Source: an uncultured Pseudobutyrivibrio sp. (GTDB lineage: Bacteria > Bacillota > Clostridia > Lachnospirales > Lachnospiraceae). From it: a DNA stretch of 64,000 nt. The notes under the pieces are model-generated. The model was not told where the DNA came from, made no database searches, and saw only the letters and a list, made by a program, of their open reading frames with translations. Shown here piece by piece: positions 25,633-34,660 of the stretch (position 1 is its first letter; each line of letters opens with the position of its first letter). The stretch is taken from positions 1 through 64,000 of the forward strand of contig URCQ01000009.1 in NCBI GenBank assembly GCA_900546435.1, read 5' to 3'. Both the position numbers and the translations under genes were made by a program.

Positions 25633-25845
25633 ATGATAGTATATGACAGGTTATGGATCACACTCAAGAAGAAAAATATTAGCCAGTATGCACTAATTAA
25701 AGATTATGGAATAGATAAAGCACAGTTACAGCGATTGCGAAAGAATATGGTCGTAAAAACGGTAATCCTTAACAGATTATGTTCCATACTTGATTGTAAG
25801 ATAGAGGACATCATGGAGTTTGTGCCGGATGAGGATATTAAGTAA
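25633..25845 (+). CDS. small XRE-family regulator (single HTH domain)
   Basis: 70 residues from ATG 25633, which follows AAGGAGGAGG; the frame upstream is not family-like. The protein is a bare Cro-like domain: YDRLWITLKKKNISQYAL, then IDKAQLQRLRKN, ending CKIEDIMEFVPDED. Such short regulators are common on clostridial ICEs. A palindrome upstream suggests self-regulation, and a strong terminator follows. Confidence 0.88.
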   Translation: MIVYDRLWITLKKKNISQYALIKDYGIDKAQLQRLRKNMVVKTVILNRLCSILDCKIEDIMEFVPDEDIK

Positions 25846-25893
25846 AGAGATATTTCCAAAATGTAATGAGAGTTTGGAAATATCTCTTTTTTA
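25844..25893 (+). terminator. terminator after the small XRE gene
   Basis: AAAGAGATATTTCCAAA pairs perfectly with TTTGGAAATATCTCTTT, followed by T-run. Confidence 0.92.
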
Positions 25894-26037
25894 ATCCGCA
25901 AATATTTATATTCTTGGTATTAAGGTGTACAATATTCCACCTGAAATAGCTGGTTTAGTCACTCTTACAAAAGATTCGCTTACGGTACAATGAATACAGC
26001 TTAAGCAAATATATAAGGTGCCGGAAAAGAGTGGAAG

Positions 26038-26361
26038 GTGTACTACGATATTGTTAATAGTGGAGAAAGAATAAAAGAGTTGCGTGCGGCAAGAAGAATG
26101 ACAAGACAGCAGCTTGCCGAGCAGATTGGATTGTCAGTGGATGCTCTGCGGAAAATTGAAGCTGGTGTAAATGGAGCAAAAATAGATACGCTGATTAGTA
26201 TTGCTGAATTGTTTCATATAACGTTGGATTATCTTGTGTGTGGGTGTGAAAGAAAGGCAGAAGTCGATGATCTGCTGGTTGGTCTGAAGGAGAAGGAAGT
26301 ACAGTTTATCCGGAATATGGTATTAAATGCCGTTGACAATATGAAACTTCTGACAGAATAA
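26038..26361 (+). CDS. XRE-family transcriptional regulator
   Basis: 107 residues. The helix-turn-helix (RIKELRAARRMTRQQLAEQI, then LSVDALRKIEAG) is similar to that of the regulator at 14176 (both contain a RKIEAGV/RKLEAGV motif). The C-terminal part has LDYLVCG, like many phage or ICE repressors. GTG 26038 is the only start near the domain, behind GAGTGGAAGG. A terminator follows directly. Confidence 0.85.
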   Translation: MYYDIVNSGERIKELRAARRMTRQQLAEQIGLSVDALRKIEAGVNGAKIDTLISIAELFHITLDYLVCGCERKAEVDDLLVGLKEKEVQFIRNMVLNAVDNMKLLTE

Positions 26362-26406
26362 AAAAGTCGGATTGCATTTTTGATAATGCAGTCCGGCTTT
26401 TTTTAT
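26361..26406 (+). terminator. terminator after the XRE gene at 26038
   Basis: AAAAAGTCGGATTGCAT pairs with ATGCAGTCCGGCTTTTT, with a long T-run. Confidence 0.9.
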
Positions 26407-26449
26407 AAGGATTTGGAACAGGTGGGAGTGTTACTCTTAGTTCAAAAGA

Positions 26450-26844
26450 GTGTCGGTTACTGTAGAAGATGCGTGGTGTCAGTTATACTTTGTTCAGGTT
26501 CTGAGAAAAGAGCCGTTGAATATTGAAAACAGAATAGGACACGCATATCCCACGAGCTTATATCGCCTTGTCTATGACAGGGTGGCAGAATCCCATTTCG
26601 TGCGATGACTATCCTCAGAGCTGTAGCCGATTATGAGAAACGTAACAGCAGGAGCCTTTAAGGATAAGAGCAGAGGGTTGTGCCTACCGGGTTAGCAGCC
26701 GGAGGTAATGAGATAATAAGTGCACCTGAATTTCAGCAAAACGCATTTTCAGAGAGTGGCTACTTTCGTAAGTCCAGATGGGCAGGAAACTACGAAGTGA
26801 TTGTGGCTGGCAAAGGATATGTTACCCGATACGGGGATGGTTAA
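26450..26844 (+). other. stretch with three short overlapping frames, status unclear
   Basis: This stretch lacks a normal gene. Three short plus-strand frames chain together: GTG 26450 to TGA 26608 (52 residues, ending YDRVAESHFVR), ATG 26605 to TAA 26661 (18 residues, overlapping the first as ATGA), and GTG 26680 to TAA 26844 (54 residues, containing FRKSRWAGNYEVIVAGKGYV). Their composition is protein-like. They could be genuine small ICE genes or pieces of a decayed gene. I do not recognise any of them. Confidence 0.35.
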
Positions 26845-26850
26845 GAAACC

Positions 26851-26874
26851 GGGAAGATAGTATTTTATCTTCCC
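26851..26874 (+). other. stem-loop before the resolvase-like genes
   Basis: GGGAAGATA pairs perfectly with TATCTTCCC around six bases. There is no T-run, so it is an RNA structure or weak attenuator rather than a clear terminator. Confidence 0.5.
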
Positions 26875-27013
26875 ACACAAACTGATTTGCAGTAACCAGC
26901 AGACAACAACGGGGCTTATAAGTACAGAGAGCATTGGCAGGTCAGTTTATGTGAGGAGATAAAGTGTGCACAGGATATCAAATCAAAATAAAAACAGGAA
27001 TGGAGATTTTAAA

Positions 27014-27436
27014 ATGAATAAAGCAGTTATATATTTTGGAGCAACAGGAAATGAGGCAGCGGATCAGATGGTAATGCAGGTTCTTGAGGAGTATTGCGCT
27101 GTGAATGGATATGAGGTGGTTGCAGTCATTTCGGAGAACGCAAGACCGGAGGGAATGACATTTCCTATGAAGTTTGCCTTTGTCGGTATGGCAGAAGTAG
27201 AAGATGTTGATGTGGTTGTTACTCTTATGAGTGATATGGTGGGCGATTGTGAAGAAACAATTATGGATAACATCATTATGCTCGGAGAGCACGGCATTAC
27301 GGTTGAGACAGCAAACGATGATATGGCTGGATATTATCAGAAGATGGAGCAGGCAGGGAAAAAGGAAGATAACGGTATTGTTTCACTTGCTGATTTTATG
27401 GCAGTATTTTTCAAGCGTCTCAGAGCCGACAGATAG
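27014..27436 (+). CDS. resolvase-like protein without catalytic serine (1)
   Basis: 140 residues from ATG 27014 after AATGGAG. The fold pattern resembles the N-terminal domain of serine recombinases: KAVIYFGATG strand, Q-rich helix, GYEVVAVISENA strand, then VDVVVTLMSD strand and the ITVETAND element. The Y-x-R-x-S catalytic motif is replaced by YFGATG, so it cannot catalyse strand exchange. It is followed by a shorter relative. A role as accessory or directionality factor for the recombinases downstream is inferred. Confidence 0.5.
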   Translation: MNKAVIYFGATGNEAADQMVMQVLEEYCAVNGYEVVAVISENARPEGMTFPMKFAFVGMAEVEDVDVVVTLMSDMVGDCEETIMDNIIMLGEHGITVETANDDMAGYYQKMEQAGKKEDNGIVSLADFMAVFFKRLRADR

Positions 27437-27444
27437 GAGGCTCT

Positions 27445-27765
27445 ATGAGTAAGTGTTGTGTTATCTGCGTAGGCAGAAATGCCGACAGAGCCGCAGACAG
27501 GATAGAAGCATATGCGAAGAAAGCGGATTTTGAGATTGTAGAAACAATCTTTAAAGATACGAAGTCTGTGGAAAGACTTAAATTTTATATCGAAAGAGAT
27601 TCCATTATCAGTATTCTGGTAAGCAGTATCTATGATGTCTCATCGGATAAAGATGTGGTGAAAGGTATCATGGAACTTGCAGCAGAGCACGGGATCAGCA
27701 TTAACGACGAGAGCAGGGGCTATGAACCTGCTCTCATCTCATTTGAGGAGGACAATGCCGGATAA
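27445..27765 (+). CDS. resolvase-like protein without catalytic serine (2)
   Basis: 106 residues. CCVICVGRNADRAADRIEAY, then a DFEIVETIFKDT strand, a SIISILVSSIYD strand and an HGISINDES element follow the same order as the preceding protein, which suggests distant paralogy. There is no catalytic serine motif. It lies 8 bases behind the previous gene and its end overlaps the next by 11 bases, so these genes form one tightly packed operon. Confidence 0.5.
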   Translation: MSKCCVICVGRNADRAADRIEAYAKKADFEIVETIFKDTKSVERLKFYIERDSIISILVSSIYDVSSDKDVVKGIMELAAEHGISINDESRGYEPALISFEEDNAG

Positions 27766-27922
27766 AAAGGAATTAAGCATAGTGACATTTTCATCAGAAA
27801 CCGTGGTGTTTGATGGGAAAGGAGACAGAGTTGTTGCCTGTCCTACGGAACAGGAAGCTGTCGAATATATCCGTGGGCAGGAAATACCAGTTGACAGACA
27901 AGGAAGTGAATATTATGAGTGA
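27755..27922 (+). CDS. small protein upstream of MazF-like toxin, possible antitoxin
   Basis: 55 residues from ATG 27755 after GAGGAGGACA. It contains a short beta segment (LSIVTFSSETVVFDG) and an acidic EQEAVEYIRG helix. Its stop overlaps the toxin start by 8 bases, the arrangement usual for antitoxin-toxin pairs. It does not look like a classic MazE/AbrB protein, so the antitoxin role rests on position only. Confidence 0.5.
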   Translation: MPDKKELSIVTFSSETVVFDGKGDRVVACPTEQEAVEYIRGQEIPVDRQGSEYYE

Positions 27923-28301
27923 AATAAGACGGGGCGATATCTGGATGGTTGATTTTGGAGTACCGGAAGATGAGAATGACCACAAGCTGCACGGTATCAG
28001 ACCAGTAGTGATTGTGAGCAATGACAGTGCAAACAGACACAGCACGGTATTCCATGCAGTACCGCTTACAAGTAAGATTCATAAAAAGACATATCTGCCA
28101 ACACATATTTTTATCAGTTCGTTTAAGGCTGTTGGATTAAGAACGAACAGTATCGCTCAGTGTGAGCAGTTATGTGATGTGAAAGATACGGACCTGATAG
28201 AAAAAATCGGGAAAGTAAGCAAAAACCAGTTAAGACAGATAACAAAAGGTATGCAGATCCAGTTGGGTATGAGTACAAAACATAATAATCCAATTGCATA
28301 A
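27915..28301 (+). CDS. PemK/MazF family toxin (endoribonuclease)
   Basis: 128 residues from ATG 27915. It has the MazF-type core: RRGDIWMVDFG with the RGD-x-W motif, then HGIRPVVIVSND, then VFHAVPLTSK, and a C-terminal CEQLCDVKDTDL helix region. These residues match the usual RNase site and dimer face. It is probably paired with the 55-residue gene overlapping its start and may stabilise the ICE. Other MazF-like proteins on ICEs are also proposed to be regulators. Confidence 0.85.
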   Translation: MSEIRRGDIWMVDFGVPEDENDHKLHGIRPVVIVSNDSANRHSTVFHAVPLTSKIHKKTYLPTHIFISSFKAVGLRTNSIAQCEQLCDVKDTDLIEKIGKVSKNQLRQITKGMQIQLGMSTKHNNPIA

Positions 28302-28378
28302 ATTCCAGCCGGGGCGAAAGCTCCGGTGTTACATAGCCGTCAGCATATCTGGCGGCTTAATTTGATTGGAGGGATAGG

Positions 28379-28627
28379 ATGACAGTTGAACAGTTGGACA
28401 AAATATCGGCACAGAGATTAGAAGATGTGGATATTGATACATTGGTGGAAGTAAACAGCATAAAGTACGCTGACGGAATGCCTGTGGAAAAGAAGGTTGC
28501 GGGAATGATTGCAAAGACAGGTAATCCGTATTTCCGCAGGTCAGGAAAGAGCAAGATTAAGATTTCATTTTCCGATAATGGGGAAAGCCTGAAAGACAAT
28601 TATATTGCTATGCTTGCCAATGTATAG
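28379..28627 (+). CDS. DUF6870-like small protein
   Basis: 82 residues after GGAGGGATAGG. The pattern MTVEQLDKISAQ, VDIDTLVEVNSI, MIAKTGNPYFRRSGKSKIKI and SFSDNGESLKDNY matches what I remember of DUF6870 proteins, which sit just before recombinases on Lachnospiraceae elements. Function unknown. About 160 bases of non-coding sequence with a CCCGAAAGGGT mini-hairpin separate it from the first recombinase. Confidence 0.7.
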   Translation: MTVEQLDKISAQRLEDVDIDTLVEVNSIKYADGMPVEKKVAGMIAKTGNPYFRRSGKSKIKISFSDNGESLKDNYIAMLANV

Positions 28628-28786
28628 AGCAGTCAGCCAAAATTAGGGGTGGAAATTCAGATGGATTTGTGATATCATTACAGACAAATAAGGACATCTA
28701 ACCCGAAAGGGTATCAATTTCATATTTATGTTTCCATTCCTCTTGATTTGGGACTTCTAACTTAGAAAATCGAAGGAGTGGTGGAC

Positions 28787-30448
28787 ATGAACAATTCTAA
28801 AAGAATTTACAGAGCAGCCATCTATGTTAGATTATCTAAGGAAGATGGCGATCTTGATGATGTGAGAAAAGCTGAAAGTAACAGTATCTCAAATCAGAAA
28901 TCCCTGATACTTAATTATTTAAAAGACAAAGAAGATATTGAAATAGTATCAATCCGTGAGGATGACGGCTATTCAGGGGCAACTTTTGACCGTCCGGCAT
29001 TTAAACTTATGTTGCAGGATGTGAAAGACGGTATTATAGACTGTATCGTTGTAAAAGATCTTTCGAGGTTTGCAAGAGAGTATATCGACGCAGGGCGATA
29101 CATTGAGCGGATGTTTCCTGCAATGGGGATACGATTTATAGCGATCAATGATGCCTATGACAGTGCAGATACACAGGCACAGGGAAACGAGATAATCATT
29201 CCGTTTAAGAATCTTATCAATGACGCTTATTGCAGGGATATTTCCATAAAAATCCGAAGCCACCTTGAAACAAAGAGACAGAACGGAGAATTTGTAGGAA
29301 ATTACTGTGTCTATGGCTACAAGAAATCTGAGATTGACCATAATGTGATTGTCCCGGACGAATATGCAGGTCATGTGGTACAGGACATTTTCCGCTGGAT
29401 AAAGAACGGAATGAGCCTTGATGCCATAAGCGATAAGCTGAATGTTCTTGGTATCCTGTCACCTATGGCATACAAACTCAGCAATGGCGAAAATTATAAG
29501 ACAGCATTTCAGAAGAAAGACGAGCTGCTGTGGACTCCTGTTGCGGTAAGGCGTATCGCAACGAATATTATTTATACAGGAACACTTGTACAGGGAAAAT
29601 TTACAACACCAAACCATAAGGTTAAAACAAAGATATTAAAGCCACAGGAGAAATGGGCAGTATGCCACAACAATCACGAGGCACTGGTATCTTTAAGGAC
29701 TTTCCAGATTGTACAGCGTCTGTTGTCAGTGGATATGAGAATGGCACCGGGAAAAGATTCTATCTATCTTTTATCCGGAATAGCAGTATGTGCCGACTGT
29801 GGGGCACTTATGACACGAAAGGTGTCTACGGTAAATGGAAAAAAGTATGTTTACTATATGTGTTCCAATAACAAGAAGAATAAGAAGTGCAGCTCCCATA
29901 GGATAAAAGAGGCAGACTTGGAAAGCCGTGTATTTGATACCTTGAGGGATATGACAGCAATACTTCTGGATGCAGATGAGGTAATAAAGGAAGCTGGCAA
30001 TAGTGCCAATTTCAGAATAGACCAGAAAAAGACAAAAGAGAGGATCAGTGCAAAAGAGAAAGAGATAACCAAATACAACCAGATGCTTGTTTCGCTTTAT
30101 GAGGATTACCGAGATGGAATTGTTGATAAATCAGATTTTGCGATTATCAAGGAGAGTTTTGAGGTAAAAAGAGCAGAGGCGGAAAAGGCAATCGACAGGT
30201 TGCAGAAGGAAGCGGAAAACATTGCTGCCGGGATTGAAAGAGATACCGAGTGGCTGGAAGAACACAGGAAATGGAAAACAATGCCTTCTCTTACCCGTAA
30301 TGTGGTAGTGAGCCTTATACAGTCTGTAAAGGTATATGAGGGCGGTGATATAGAAATCGTACTGGACTGTGACGATGAATACAGAAAAATCGTTGCAAGA
30401 GCCGGGGAGCTGGAAAGACAGCATGATGCGGAAAGGCTGGTGGTTTAA
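28787..30448 (+). CDS. large serine recombinase 1
   Basis: 553 residues from ATG 28787 behind GAAGGAG. The resolvase catalytic domain has Y-V-R-L-S17 and the VVKDLSRFARE helix with the family arginines. The recombinase domain follows, then a zinc-ribbon (CADCGALM, then YYMCSNNKK, then KKCSSH) around residues 335-375 and a C-terminal coiled coil. Together with the next two genes it forms a tandem triplet, a known ICE integration-module type. It acts in excision and integration of the element. Confidence 0.93.
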   Translation: MNNSKRIYRAAIYVRLSKEDGDLDDVRKAESNSISNQKSLILNYLKDKEDIEIVSIREDDGYSGATFDRPAFKLMLQDVKDGIIDCIVVKDLSRFAREYIDAGRYIERMFPAMGIRFIAINDAYDSADTQAQGNEIIIPFKNLINDAYCRDISIKIRSHLETKRQNGEFVGNYCVYGYKKSEIDHNVIVPDEYAGHVVQDIFRWIKNGMSLDAISDKLNVLGILSPMAYKLSNGENYKTAFQKKDELLWTPVAVRRIATNIIYTGTLVQGKFTTPNHKVKTKILKPQEKWAVCHNNHEALVSLRTFQIVQRLLSVDMRMAPGKDSIYLLSGIAVCADCGALMTRKVSTVNGKKYVYYMCSNNKKNKKCSSHRIKEADLESRVFDTLRDMTAILLDADEVIKEAGNSANFRIDQKKTKERISAKEKEITKYNQMLVSLYEDYRDGIVDKSDFAIIKESFEVKRAEAEKAIDRLQKEAENIAAGIERDTEWLEEHRKWKTMPSLTRNVVVSLIQSVKVYEGGDIEIVLDCDDEYRKIVARAGELERQHDAERLVV

Positions 30449-32092
30449 ATGGCAAGGAAGTCAAGAACACAGCCGAAACAGTCCACGGATACGCTGAAGG
30501 CTTTATCCAAAGTGTATAAGACTGCCATATATGTGAGGTTATCTGCGGAAAAAGATGAAACGAGAGACAGAAAAACCCTGATCAATCAGAGAAATCTCAT
30601 TAAGAACTTTGTGGATCAGCAGATGGACATGGAAGTTTATGACATCTATATGGACGATGAAATTTCCGGTACAACATTCGACAGACCGGAATTTGAGCGT
30701 ATGATGTCGGATATGAGGGCAGGAAGGATCAACTGCATTGTCGTAAAGGATTTGTCCCGCTTGGGTAGAGATTACATTGAAACGGGCAATCTGGTAGAGC
30801 GTGTATTCCCGATGATGAATATCCGCTTTGTAGCGATTACGGATAATTATGATTCCTCAAAGAAAGACGCAGACCTTATGGTTGCGGTCACGAATATAGC
30901 CAATGATCTGTATGCTAAGGATATTTCAAAGAAAATATCTGCCAGTAAGCAGGAAGCGATGGAAAAAGGTATTCCGACTGGAAATGTGGCTTATGGCTAT
31001 AAGGTAGTCTTTAATGAAAATAAAGTCAAGGTAATGGTTGAGGATAAGGAAGCCGCAGATGTTGTAAGGTGGATTTTTAATGAGGCAGAAAAAGGTACAC
31101 TGCATTCTGTGATAGCGGCAGAACTGAATGCGAAGCATATCCTTACACCTGCCCAGTACAGAGTAAGGCATAATATAGAGAAACTTGAAAAGCTGAGTGG
31201 AGTTAAGTGGACTGTTGATACATTGTCACAGATTTTAAAGAATGAAGTCTATATTGGAAGATATGTGACTGGTAAAGACAGGGTATGCCTGTACAGACAC
31301 GAAAAGAGGCATACTACCAATAAAGATGAGTGGTATGTTTTTGAAAATCATCATATTGCACTTATTGCAAAGGAACAGTTCTATGCGGTACAGAAGAATA
31401 AAAGAAAGGTAATAAAGCCAACAAAAAAGCAGACAGTGAATATGCTGAAAGGCAAAATCATTTGCGGCTGTTGTGGAAGCAGTATCCATATTCACCCAGA
31501 GAAACACGCAAAGGTTTATCTGTGTACGCATAGAAAAAGATATGGAAAGGATAGTTGTAACTGCCTGCCTGTAAAGGTAGACGATGTATATGCAGCGGTG
31601 CTTGCCGTTATAAAAGAGCAGATACAGGTCTTTGTTGACAGGGAAATGATATTAAAGGAACACCACAATGACAGCAGGGTAATCAGACAGGAACAGGTAT
31701 ATACGGAAGCCGTGAATAAGTGTGTCAAGGAAATGGACAGGCTTATGGAATTAAAGAGCGGCTTGTATGCAGATTACACAGAAGAACTGCTTGATGAAAA
31801 GGAATACCTGCAACTGAACAGGGAGTATTCGCAGCGTATTGAGAAATTGAAGATACAGGCTGATGAATACAGGCAGGCGGCAAGTCAGTATGAAAGTGCT
31901 GAAAAGACCGTTGCCCAGTTAAAAGCTGAAATGCTCCGTTTTAAAGGAAAACGCAAGTTGACGCAGGAAATGGTCGATTTGTTTGTTGCACAGGTACGCA
32001 TATACGAAAACAAGAATCTTGAGATCGTTCTGAACTATGAAGATGAACTGAAAAAATTCGCAGAACTGAATATGGAAAGAGAGGCAGGATAA
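30449..32092 (+). CDS. large serine recombinase 2
   Basis: 547 residues; the start codon directly follows the previous stop. The catalytic serine is S32 in IYVRLSAEKD, with VVKDLSRLGRDYIE and EISGTTFDRPEF motifs. The zinc ribbon (CGCCGSS, then YLCTHRKRY, then SCN) and coiled-coil region are intact. All signature elements are present, so it should be active. It probably works with recombinases 1 and 3 on the same attachment sites. Confidence 0.93.
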   Translation: MARKSRTQPKQSTDTLKALSKVYKTAIYVRLSAEKDETRDRKTLINQRNLIKNFVDQQMDMEVYDIYMDDEISGTTFDRPEFERMMSDMRAGRINCIVVKDLSRLGRDYIETGNLVERVFPMMNIRFVAITDNYDSSKKDADLMVAVTNIANDLYAKDISKKISASKQEAMEKGIPTGNVAYGYKVVFNENKVKVMVEDKEAADVVRWIFNEAEKGTLHSVIAAELNAKHILTPAQYRVRHNIEKLEKLSGVKWTVDTLSQILKNEVYIGRYVTGKDRVCLYRHEKRHTTNKDEWYVFENHHIALIAKEQFYAVQKNKRKVIKPTKKQTVNMLKGKIICGCCGSSIHIHPEKHAKVYLCTHRKRYGKDSCNCLPVKVDDVYAAVLAVIKEQIQVFVDREMILKEHHNDSRVIRQEQVYTEAVNKCVKEMDRLMELKSGLYADYTEELLDEKEYLQLNREYSQRIEKLKIQADEYRQAASQYESAEKTVAQLKAEMLRFKGKRKLTQEMVDLFVAQVRIYENKNLEIVLNYEDELKKFAELNMEREAG

Positions 32093-33672
32093 TGGCTGAG
32101 AAAAGAAAATTAGCCTTTTATATCCGTCTCTCTGATGCGGATGAGGAGGTAAAAGCAGGAACAAAAGACGAAAGTAACAGTATTACAGGACAGAGAAAAC
32201 TCTTGTATGCGTATATCAAGAAAACAGAGGAATTTGCAGGTTTTGAGGTACTGGAATACTTTGATGACGGATATTCGGGAACAATGTTCAATAACAGAGC
32301 AGAATTCCAAAGGCTCATACAGGACGCAGAGCTTGGAAGATTTGAATGTATCATAGTAAAAGACTTTTCACGATTTGGAAGGGATTACCTTGAAGTAGGC
32401 AACTATCTGGAGTTTGTATTCCCTGCAATGGGAATGAGGTTTATTTCTGTCAACGATAATTATGACAGTGACAGAAACTTTGGTGTTACCGGAGGAATGG
32501 ATGTAGCTTATAAGAATCTGATTTACCAGCTTTACAGTATGGATTTATCAAGAAAGGTAAAGAGTGCCAGAAGGACAAGAAATCTGAGTGGCGAATACAC
32601 GGCATCATTTGTCTGCTATGGATACAAGAAAGATCCGGACGATAAGCATAAGCTGATAATAGATGAAGAAGCTGCAAAGGTTGTTGTGGAGATATTTTCA
32701 CTGATCATTGCAGGATATAATGCAAGTGAGGTTGCCCGCATATTAAATGAGAGAAAAATCCCGACAAGAGTTCAAAACCAGTGGAAGAATGGAATCAATT
32801 ATGTTCCGGTTCATAATAAAGGGGATTATATGTGGGATAATTCAGAAGTTATAGCGATTGTCCAGAATGAGCAGTACAAAGGAATAATGATCCAGAATAA
32901 ATGTGAAACTGTTGGTTTTGGAGATAATAAGAAGGTTCGCAAACGAAATAAAGAGGACTGGTCTGTTGTAGAAGGTGCAATACCAAGAATAGTAAGCGAT
33001 GAAATGTTTGATGAAGTCAATAAAATGCTACGGGTTGAAGCCAGAGGGATTGAAAAGAGTACAAAGAAACGTAAGAAAAATCTTTTTATCTGTCCCTATT
33101 GTGGAAGAAAGCTGATGAATTCCAGTGCAGTATGTACACCGAAGCTCCTCTGTCCAAAACGCAGGATGGTAAGGACTGGCGAATGTCAGCAGATTTTTAT
33201 GCTGAAGTCAGAAGCACAGGACAAGGTGCTGGAAATCACAAAGGAAATCTGTAGAACACTTATACAGGAAGAAGAACTTAAAAGGGCATCAAAGGATAAA
33301 AGGAAGGTGACAAGCGATGAGTATTTGATTAGTGAGCTTAAAGCGGAGTATGACAGAATATCAAACAGCACAGTTTCTTGTTATCAGTCATACAGAGAGG
33401 GAAAGTACACAAAAGAAGAATATGTGCAGCTAAGAAAAACAAACCAAGAGCTGTTAGCTGATCTGGAGAATCAGATATCAGATTTGCAGGAGAAAGCTGC
33501 AAATCAGGAGCCTGACACAGAGGAGAAGATAGAACAGCTAACCCAGTATAGTATGCTGGAACAGTATGACGGAGATGTACTTTCCAACATAATTGATAAG
33601 GTGCTCATTTACAACGACAAAGATATAGAGGTTGTGTTTAAGGGTGAGAACTTTATCCGAAATGCAGTGTAG
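32092..33672 (+). CDS. large serine recombinase 3
   Basis: 526 residues, with the start overlapping the stop of recombinase 2 (TAATG). The catalytic serine is S14 in FYIRLSDADE, followed by GYSGTMFNNRAEF and VVKDFSRFGRDYLE. The zinc ribbon is CPYCGRKL, then KLLCPKRR, then GECQ. It is the last ICE gene, and the attachment junction lies about 180 bases downstream, a usual position for the integration module. Confidence 0.93.
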   Translation: MAEKRKLAFYIRLSDADEEVKAGTKDESNSITGQRKLLYAYIKKTEEFAGFEVLEYFDDGYSGTMFNNRAEFQRLIQDAELGRFECIIVKDFSRFGRDYLEVGNYLEFVFPAMGMRFISVNDNYDSDRNFGVTGGMDVAYKNLIYQLYSMDLSRKVKSARRTRNLSGEYTASFVCYGYKKDPDDKHKLIIDEEAAKVVVEIFSLIIAGYNASEVARILNERKIPTRVQNQWKNGINYVPVHNKGDYMWDNSEVIAIVQNEQYKGIMIQNKCETVGFGDNKKVRKRNKEDWSVVEGAIPRIVSDEMFDEVNKMLRVEARGIEKSTKKRKKNLFICPYCGRKLMNSSAVCTPKLLCPKRRMVRTGECQQIFMLKSEAQDKVLEITKEICRTLIQEEELKRASKDKRKVTSDEYLISELKAEYDRISNSTVSCYQSYREGKYTKEEYVQLRKTNQELLADLENQISDLQEKAANQEPDTEEKIEQLTQYSMLEQYDGDVLSNIIDKVLIYNDKDIEVVFKGENFIRNAV

Positions 33673-33692
33673 TAAACAAAATGAGTAATACA

Positions 33693-33727
33693 GAAAGCCA
33701 GTAGTGAAAAAGCTGCTGGCTTCTTCT
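33693..33727 (+). terminator. terminator after the recombinase triplet
   Basis: GAAAGCCAGTAG pairs with CTGCTGGCTTC; the tail is TTCT, so it is weaker than typical. Confidence 0.55.
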
Positions 33728-33845
33728 ATGGGTAGTAACGAAAAGGTTAATAGTAATAAACTATTCTGTACTTTAAAAATCAGTAAGGATTTGATAGAAT
33801 ATGTACAGAAAAAAATAAAATTTTTTTTGTCCCAGTCTTGACAGA

Positions 33846-33853
33846 TGCAGGTA
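33846..33853. other. inferred right ICE junction (attR) within an Rpn gene
   Basis: On the minus strand the Rpn reading frame follows its family up to LDLTQIDRAT and then changes abruptly into unrelated AT-rich sequence. The related copy at 37925 continues past the same codon (ACC) into the normal EEDKCFGIDRW. The loss of similarity at 33849/33850 therefore marks the ICE end. The matching left end and the missing C-terminal half should lie to the left of this window. Confidence 0.6.
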
Positions 33854-34344
33854 GCCCTGTCTATCTGTGTCAAGTCTAACACATTTAAGGAAAGTTTTCT
33901 ACTGTATGTTTGCTGGGTGCGGATGTTCTGCAGTTCATAAGTGGCATAGAATTCCGGAGCATTTTCGAAGAGAGTATAGTTAAGAATGCCAATGTGAATG
34001 ACTGGTTTGGCATCCAGATAGGCTTGTCCCCGATTGAGTTGATCAAAGGAGCGGCAGAGATAACTGAGCGAACGTTCCGGCCAATCGTTATTGTTTGATA
34101 CCTGCATTTCTAAGTTTATATAGGTATCATCATTTAGGAGAAGTGAGATGTCTAAGATGAATTCCTTGTCATCATAGACTTTGCCAAGTTCAATGGGATT
34201 TTGGATCTCAATGGATTTGACATCGTCTGGATTTATGTGCAGTAAGGCACTGACCAACCCGGTCAATGTTCGCTTTACCTCATTCTTTCGTTTGTTTTGG
34301 CGAGGCGGTAAGAGAAGAATTGCGCGCAAAAACTCCCTATACAC
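33850..34344 (-). pseudogene. Rpn-family nuclease/transposase, C-terminal half cut off by the ICE
   Basis: The minus-strand frame shows the PD-(D/E)xK-like core of Rpn proteins: a DILLL-type strand (EFILDISLLLND) followed by YINLEMQVSNN, then LSYLCRSFDQL and a HIGILNYTLF strand. The family C-terminus is absent because the frame runs into the ICE at 33850. The first residues are also irregular (GTG start, odd LPPRQ segment). Intact members promote recombination and cut DNA in vitro; this copy is inactive as it stands. It shares 79 bp with the fragment at 37925-38003. Confidence 0.75.
33851..33929. repeat. 79-bp direct repeat, copy A
   Basis: This is identical to 37925-38003 at 74 of 79 positions, and identical without a break over the right-hand 50 bases. 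Both copies encode the same stretch (IRTQQTYSRKLSLNVLDL) of an Rpn protein on the minus strand. Confidence 0.9.
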
Positions 34345-34660
34345 TGCATCGCATTATTCATAGGATAAATTTGGCGATCTGCCAAAGATGACGATATCCA
34401 GATCGGATATCTGTGATTGCAGTATGGCAGATGGTAAGGTAAAGTGCAAATAAAAAGAGTATAAACTTTCTAAAGAATTAATAAAAGATATGGTAGTTCT
34501 GGATATCATTCCCCTCATTTCGCTTGACGCTTTCGAAAACGTAGTTCAAAATATAAGTAGTTTTGAACAGAGTATTTGTGGATGGTAAGGCGTATAACTG
34601 GAGTAAATGTGGTATTGGAAGATTTTCATGAATCTGAGAAAAACTGCGAGGAAACGTGTA

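Noticed and set aside
26400..27000. Large structured RNA or group II intron
   Set aside because: No intron boundary or domain V pattern could be found, and much of the stretch is covered by protein-like short frames.
33910..34363. Short plus-strand frames over the broken Rpn gene
   Set aside because: They are shadows of the minus-strand Rpn reading frame, which carries the recognisable motifs.
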